Shown in pieces: positions 5,967-9,617 of a stretch of DNA of 9,617 bases. Position 1 is the first letter of the stretch, and the number at the start of each line of letters is the position of its first letter. The DNA is from Lachnospiraceae bacterium (GTDB lineage Bacteria > Bacillota > Clostridia > Lachnospirales > Lachnospiraceae), in NCBI GenBank assembly GCA_900770325.1, contig CAAGKE010000032.1:1-9617 (forward strand). Direction: 5' to 3'. The notes under the pieces were generated by a model. That model was not told where the DNA came from and searched no databases. It saw only the letters and a list, made by a program, of their open reading frames with translations. The position numbers and the translations under genes were made by a program.

Positions 5967-6806
5967 ATGGACAGCAATAAGAAAAAAGAATTAGAACTGT
6001 GGGCAGCCCGCATCCGCCGGACCGCATTGCAGACAGTTCAAACAGCAGGCTCAGGCCATATTGGTGGATCTTTTTCGCTCGGAGAAATTCTTTCCGTACT
6101 GTATTTTGACAAGATGAATATCGATCCGGCAGATCCGAAAAAAGCAGATCGGGACAGACTGGTGCTTTCCAAGGGCCATTGCTCACCGGCACTGTATGCC
6201 ACACTGGCTCTGCGGGGATTTTTTCCGGTAGAACATCTGTCTACCTTCCGTCAGATCGACAGTGATCTTTCCGGACATGTGGAGATCCATGTTCCCGGTG
6301 TGGATATGTCTGCCGGTTCTCTGGGACAGGGACTTTCGGTTGCTCTGGGTATGGCAATGTACAGTAAGGCTGTCAATGCCGGAAACCGGGCGTTTTGTAT
6401 CCTGGGTGATGGTGAAATTCAGGAAGGCCAGGTATGGGAAGCTGCCATGTGCGCAGGCTTCTACAAGGCTGACAACCTGATCGCATTTGTGGATAATAAT
6501 AAGCTGCAGCTGGACGGTTCTCTGGAAGAGGTAATGTCACCCTATCCCATCGGTGAGAAGTTTAAAGCCTTTGGATGGAATGTGCTGGAAGTAAACGGCC
6601 ATGATGTGGAGCAGATCGCGGATGCCGTTGAGCTGGCTTCCGTTATGAAGGGAAAGCCCACTGTAATTGTAGCAGATACGATAAAGGGCAAAGGCGTATC
6701 CCTGTTTGAAAATAATGTAGACTTCCATGGCGGACAGCCGAAACCGGAAGAATGGCCGGCATGCTTTGCGCAGCTGGATGCAAAAATCGCGGAACTGGAG
6801 GGTTAA
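5967..6806 (+). CDS. Transketolase N-terminal subunit (TPP-binding)
   Basis: The first half of a split transketolase, which moves a two-carbon ketol unit between sugar phosphates using thiamine diphosphate; 279 residues, usual for this stand-alone half. Visible motifs: GSGHIGGS (28-35) with His31, SKGH (68-71), the TPP/metal motif from GDGE (147-150) to DNN (176-178), and a C-terminal FHGG (253-256). It cannot work alone: the catalytic glutamate is in the next gene. AAAGGAG (5952-5958), 8 bases before the ATG, sets the start; the permease stop is 28 bases upstream. In a pentose operon it would process xylulose 5-phosphate and ribose 5-phosphate. Split transketolases with special acceptors are also known (AptAB for apulose 4-phosphate, SqwGH for a sulfo-sugar), so general pentose-phosphate duty is likely but not proven. 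Confidence 0.95.
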   Translation: MDSNKKKELELWAARIRRTALQTVQTAGSGHIGGSFSLGEILSVLYFDKMNIDPADPKKADRDRLVLSKGHCSPALYATLALRGFFPVEHLSTFRQIDSDLSGHVEIHVPGVDMSAGSLGQGLSVALGMAMYSKAVNAGNRAFCILGDGEIQEGQVWEAAMCAGFYKADNLIAFVDNNKLQLDGSLEEVMSPYPIGEKFKAFGWNVLEVNGHDVEQIADAVELASVMKGKPTVIVADTIKGKGVSLFENNVDFHGGQPKPEEWPACFAQLDAKIAELEG

Positions 6807-6809
6807 ATA

Positions 6810-7751
6810 ATGGGAGAGAAAATTTCAACAAGAGAAGCATATGGCCGTGCACTGGTGGAGTTTGGCGGCGACGAGAAAGTATACGTATTTGACGCGGACC
6901 TGAAGAAATGTACCATGACCACCTATTTTGCGGATAAATATCCGGAGCGTTTCTTTAATATCGGTATTGCGGAAGCAAATATGGTAGATGTTGCTGCCGG
7001 ATTTGCCACCTGCGGAGCAACTGCTCTGGTACATACTTTTGCAATTTTCGCAGCAGGCCGGGTATATGATCAGGTAAGAAATGACGTGGTTTATCCGGGA
7101 CTGAATGTAAAGGTGATCGGAAGCCATGCCGGACTGACGGTAGGTGAGGATGGAGCAACCCATCAGTGTATCGAGGATATCAGCCTGATGCGTACCATTC
7201 CGGGCATGACTGTTATCGTACCCTGTGATTCCAATGAAGTCCGTCTGGCTACGAAGGCTATGCTGGATTATCAGGGTCCCTGCTATTTCCGTACAGGCCG
7301 TCCTGCAGTGGACTGTGTTACGGATACCTTTGAGGATTACAAATTTGAGATCGGCAAAGGCGTTCAGCTGGTTGATGGTAAGGATGTGACCATTATTGCC
7401 TGCGGCCTGATGGTACAGGAAGCTCTGAAGGCTCAGAAACTTCTGGAAGCAGAAGGAATCAGCGCAAGAGTTATCGATATGCATACCATTAAGCCTATTG
7501 ATCGTGATATCATTGTAAAAGCGGCGAAGGAAACGGGAGCCATTGTTACCGCGGAAGAGCATAATATTGTGGGCGGCCTTGGTGCTGCAGTTTCCGAGGT
7601 CGTGGTGAGAACAGAAAATGTTCCCATGGAATTTGTCGGTGTAGAGGATGTGTTCGGACATTCCGCAGCACCGAAGGTTCTGCTGGAAAAATATGGACTG
7701 ACTCCGGAAAATATTGCCGAAAAGGCAAAGAAAGTGATTGCAAGAAAATAA
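6810..7751 (+). CDS. Transketolase C-terminal subunit
   Basis: The second half of the split enzyme, with the pyrimidine-binding and C-terminal domains; 313 residues, normal. It contains DADL (28-31), NIGIAEANMV (50-59) with the catalytic glutamate Glu55 that activates the thiamine ring, and the substrate-phosphate loop SHAGLTVGEDGATHQ (105-119) with His118. YFRTGRP (159-165) supplies a conserved phosphate-contacting Arg region, and TAEEHNIVGGLG (247-258) lies in the C-terminal domain. It starts 3 bases after the partner gene; TGGAGGG (6796-6802), inside that gene's end, sits 7 bases before the ATG, which favours equal amounts of the two subunits. The motifs fit transketolase and not 1-deoxyxylulose-phosphate synthase, which is a single, longer chain. 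The last gene before a repeat-filled gap. Confidence 0.95.
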   Translation: MGEKISTREAYGRALVEFGGDEKVYVFDADLKKCTMTTYFADKYPERFFNIGIAEANMVDVAAGFATCGATALVHTFAIFAAGRVYDQVRNDVVYPGLNVKVIGSHAGLTVGEDGATHQCIEDISLMRTIPGMTVIVPCDSNEVRLATKAMLDYQGPCYFRTGRPAVDCVTDTFEDYKFEIGKGVQLVDGKDVTIIACGLMVQEALKAQKLLEAEGISARVIDMHTIKPIDRDIIVKAAKETGAIVTAEEHNIVGGLGAAVSEVVVRTENVPMEFVGVEDVFGHSAAPKVLLEKYGLTPENIAEKAKKVIARK

Positions 7752-7754
7752 GAA

Positions 7755-7767
7755 GCAGATAATCTGC
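7755..7767. promoter_or_regulatory. Perfect 13-bp palindrome GCAGAT-A-ATCTGC
   Basis: Six-base arms around a single A, 3 bases after the transketolase stop codon. No T-tract follows, so it is not a terminator. It could be a small 3' hairpin or a protein site; nothing else marks its role. Confidence 0.3.
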
Positions 7768-7803
7768 GCAAGCGGGGAATCTGTATCTTGCAGAGCGATA
7801 TGG

Positions 7804-7945
7804 GCTGCTGTTCACGTCGTTCACAGTAACACGCTTCGAGATGCATAGAAACTGTATTTTATGCAGTTTCGTGCTTACTGCCCCCGGGATCTTCGCGCAT
7901 TCTGCGCGAAAATCCCTCGCGGAACAATGGCGCGTGAACGGTAAC
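7804..7945 (-). repeat. MITE-like dispersed repeat, copy 2 (inverted)
   Basis: About 142 bp whose reverse complement aligns with 104-248. The ends are imperfect inverted repeats: GCTGCTGTTCAC (7804-7815) and the complement of GTGAACGGTAAC (7934-7945), 9 of 12 matching. Inside are a perfect hairpin TTCGCGCA-TTC-TGCGCGAA (7892-7910) and a second, GAAACTG/CAGTTTC (7848-7854 with 7864-7870). It occupies most of the gap between the transketolase and ribulokinase genes. Its hairpins could affect read-through into the kinase gene. No reading frame of note lies inside. Confidence 0.65.
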
Positions 7946-7997
7946 TGATATGGAATTAGAAGAAAATGTACAGGAAACAGAATGGGATGGATGACAT

Positions 7998-9617
7998 ATG
8001 GAAAAAAAGTACGTAATTGGTGTGGATTTTGGGAGTGACTCTGTCCGCGCTGTCGTAGCAGATACAGAAAATGGAGCCACGATAGGAAGTACGACCACCT
8101 TTTATCCCCGATGGAAAAAGGGACTGTACCAGCATCCGGAACAGGGTATTTTCCGTCAGCATCCGTTAGATTATCTTGAATCGCTTGAAGCATGTATCAA
8201 GGGAGCGATCCAGTCCCTGAGCGAGGAAGAGAAGAGGGCAATTAAGGGAATCGGCATAGATACCACAGGATCCACACCGGTTCCGGTAGACCGGGAGGGA
8301 ACACCGCTGGCATTACTTCCCGGATTTGAGGAAAATGAAAATGCCATGTTCCATTTGTGGAAGGATCATTCTGCTTTTGCCGAGGCGGAGGAAGTGAATG
8401 AGCTTTTCCAGCATGGAAGCTCTGTGGATTATACAAAGTACCAGGGAAATTACTGCGCCGAATGGTTCTGGGCAAAGATCCTGCATACCATGAGGACAGA
8501 TGAACAGGTCCGGAACGCGGCTTATACCTGGGAAGAGCACAGTGACTGGATGGTGGGTGTGCTGTGCGGGGAGACCCGTCCGGAGCAGATCTACCACGGT
8601 GCCTGTGCGGCCGGACACAAGGCATACTGGCACAGTGAATGGGGAGGACTTCCGGCAGCAGAACTCCTGGAACGCCTGGATCCATACCTGGTTCAGGTGC
8701 GGGAGCGTTATGGGAATGCGCCCCTGCCGGCAGTAGTAAAGGCAGGCCAGCTGTGCCCGGAGTGGGCGAAACGTCTGGGCTTAAGCGAGGATGTGGTCAT
8801 TTCCGGAAGCTCCTTTGATGCCCATGCAGGCGCAGTGGGAGCAGGTATCCGGGAAAAGACCATGGTCTGCACCATGGGGACATCCGCAGTGGATATGATC
8901 GTGGAAAAGGCGGAGATCCTGGAAGGTAAAAATATCAAACGCTTCTGCGGCCAGGCGGAAAATTCCATTCTCCCGGATCTGGTGGGAGTGGAGACCGGAC
9001 AGGCAGCCTTCGGAGATATTTTTGCCTGGTTTAAAAAGCTGCTGATGTGGCCGCTCCAGTGTATTCAGAAGGAACTGGAGCCGGAACAGTATGAATGTCT
9101 GTATCAGACCCTGGATGACAATATGCTGCCTGAGCTGCAGAAGGCTGCAGAGCAGCTTCCGGATGAACCGTTTCCAATCTCTCTGGACTGGTTTAATGGA
9201 CGGCGCTATCCGGATACGGATGATTTTCAGAGGGCATCGATCTGTGGGCTGAGGCTTGGCATGGAGGCACCGCTGCTGTACCGTTCTCTGGTATTTGGCG
9301 CGGTCTGCGGGCTGAAGCGGATCGTAAAAGGTTTCGAAGATCAGGAGGTTGAGATCTCCAATGTGATCGCAGTGGGTGGAATTTCCAAAAAGTCCGAGTA
9401 CGTAATGCAGATGATGGCGGATGTACTGGAAAAGACCATTTCCATCGTGGATGCAGATCAGACCTGCGCTTTGGGCGCGGCGATCTACGCGGCGGTGGGA
9501 AGCGGCGTTTACCCCAATGAACAGGAAGCCAGTGCCCATATGGCGGCAAAGGTGATCCGGAAATTTGTTCCCCGCGGGGAAAAGGCAGAGTTTTACCGGA
9601 AGCATTATGAAGACTAC
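7998..9617 (+). CDS. araB: Ribulokinase (FGGY family), 3' end cut off
   Basis: ATP-dependent kinase turning L-ribulose into L-ribulose 5-phosphate in arabinose catabolism. The frame is open for 540 codons to the window edge; family members run about 550-570, so only the last residues should be missing. AraB-type motifs: DFGSDSVRA (10-18), TGSTP (90-94), WKDH (121-124), EWFWAKILH (155-163), GHKAYWHSEWGGLP (206-219), SSFDAHAGAVGAG (271-283) with catalytic Asp274, MGTS (293-296), GQAAFGDIFAWF (334-345), LDWFNGRR (396-403), and the FGGY C-terminal signature from AVGGISKK (458). These match ribulokinase far better than xylulokinase or glycerol kinase. The ribosome site is weak (GGGATGG, 7984-7990), and no other ATG just upstream is in frame. 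AraB enzymes can also accept other ketopentoses. araA and araD are expected nearby but not seen. Confidence 0.94.
   Translation, partial: MEKKYVIGVDFGSDSVRAVVADTENGATIGSTTTFYPRWKKGLYQHPEQGIFRQHPLDYLESLEACIKGAIQSLSEEEKRAIKGIGIDTTGSTPVPVDREGTPLALLPGFEENENAMFHLWKDHSAFAEAEEVNELFQHGSSVDYTKYQGNYCAEWFWAKILHTMRTDEQVRNAAYTWEEHSDWMVGVLCGETRPEQIYHGACAAGHKAYWHSEWGGLPAAELLERLDPYLVQVRERYGNAPLPAVVKAGQLCPEWAKRLGLSEDVVISGSSFDAHAGAVGAGIREKTMVCTMGTSAVDMIVEKAEILEGKNIKRFCGQAENSILPDLVGVETGQAAFGDIFAWFKKLLMWPLQCIQKELEPEQYECLYQTLDDNMLPELQKAAEQLPDEPFPISLDWFNGRRYPDTDDFQRASICGLRLGMEAPLLYRSLVFGAVCGLKRIVKGFEDQEVEISNVIAVGGISKKSEYVMQMMADVLEKTISIVDADQTCALGAAIYAAVGSGVYPNEQEASAHMAAKVIRKFVPRGEKAEFYRKHYEDY

Overview
The window looks like a carbohydrate-use locus of a gut-type Firmicute, most likely a Lachnospiraceae member. 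This is inferred from strong GGAGG ribosome sites, mid GC content, RbsABC-type gene order, a transketolase split into two genes, and GC-rich hairpin repeats between genes. Genus cannot be fixed from the sequence alone. All genes point rightward.

Layout: 1-497 has no convincing gene. It holds a 10-bp hairpin, a ~145-bp mobile-like repeat, phased A-tracts, a cluster of TTTGTG/CACAAA words and a near-consensus promoter. Then come a ROK-family repressor (498-1742); a 296-base GC-rich, foldable spacer; a sugar-binding protein (2039-2986); a 473-base spacer with a good intrinsic terminator and three tandem hairpin repeats; an RbsA-type ATPase (3460-4959); an RbsC-type permease overlapping it by 8 bases (4952-5938); transketolase N-terminal (5967-6806) and C-terminal (6810-7751) subunits 3 bases apart; a 246-base spacer holding an inverted second copy of the ~142-bp repeat; and an AraB-type ribulokinase (7998 to the window end, last residues missing).

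How it works together (inference from families): a pentose or ketopentose binds the extracellular receptor, enters through the ABC importer, is phosphorylated by AraB, and after epimerisation to xylulose 5-phosphate (araD is not in view) is rearranged by the split transketolase. The ROK protein probably senses the sugar or a derivative and controls the promoter in front of its own gene and perhaps the whole run. L-arabinose or L-ribulose is the best guess for substrate; the transporter alone would read as ribose-like.

The genes belong to familiar families. The less ordinary material is between them: the operator-like layout around the promoter, the MITE-like inverted pair, the tandem hairpins before the ATPase, a ROK protein without its zinc ligands, and a binding protein with no lipoprotein cysteine.
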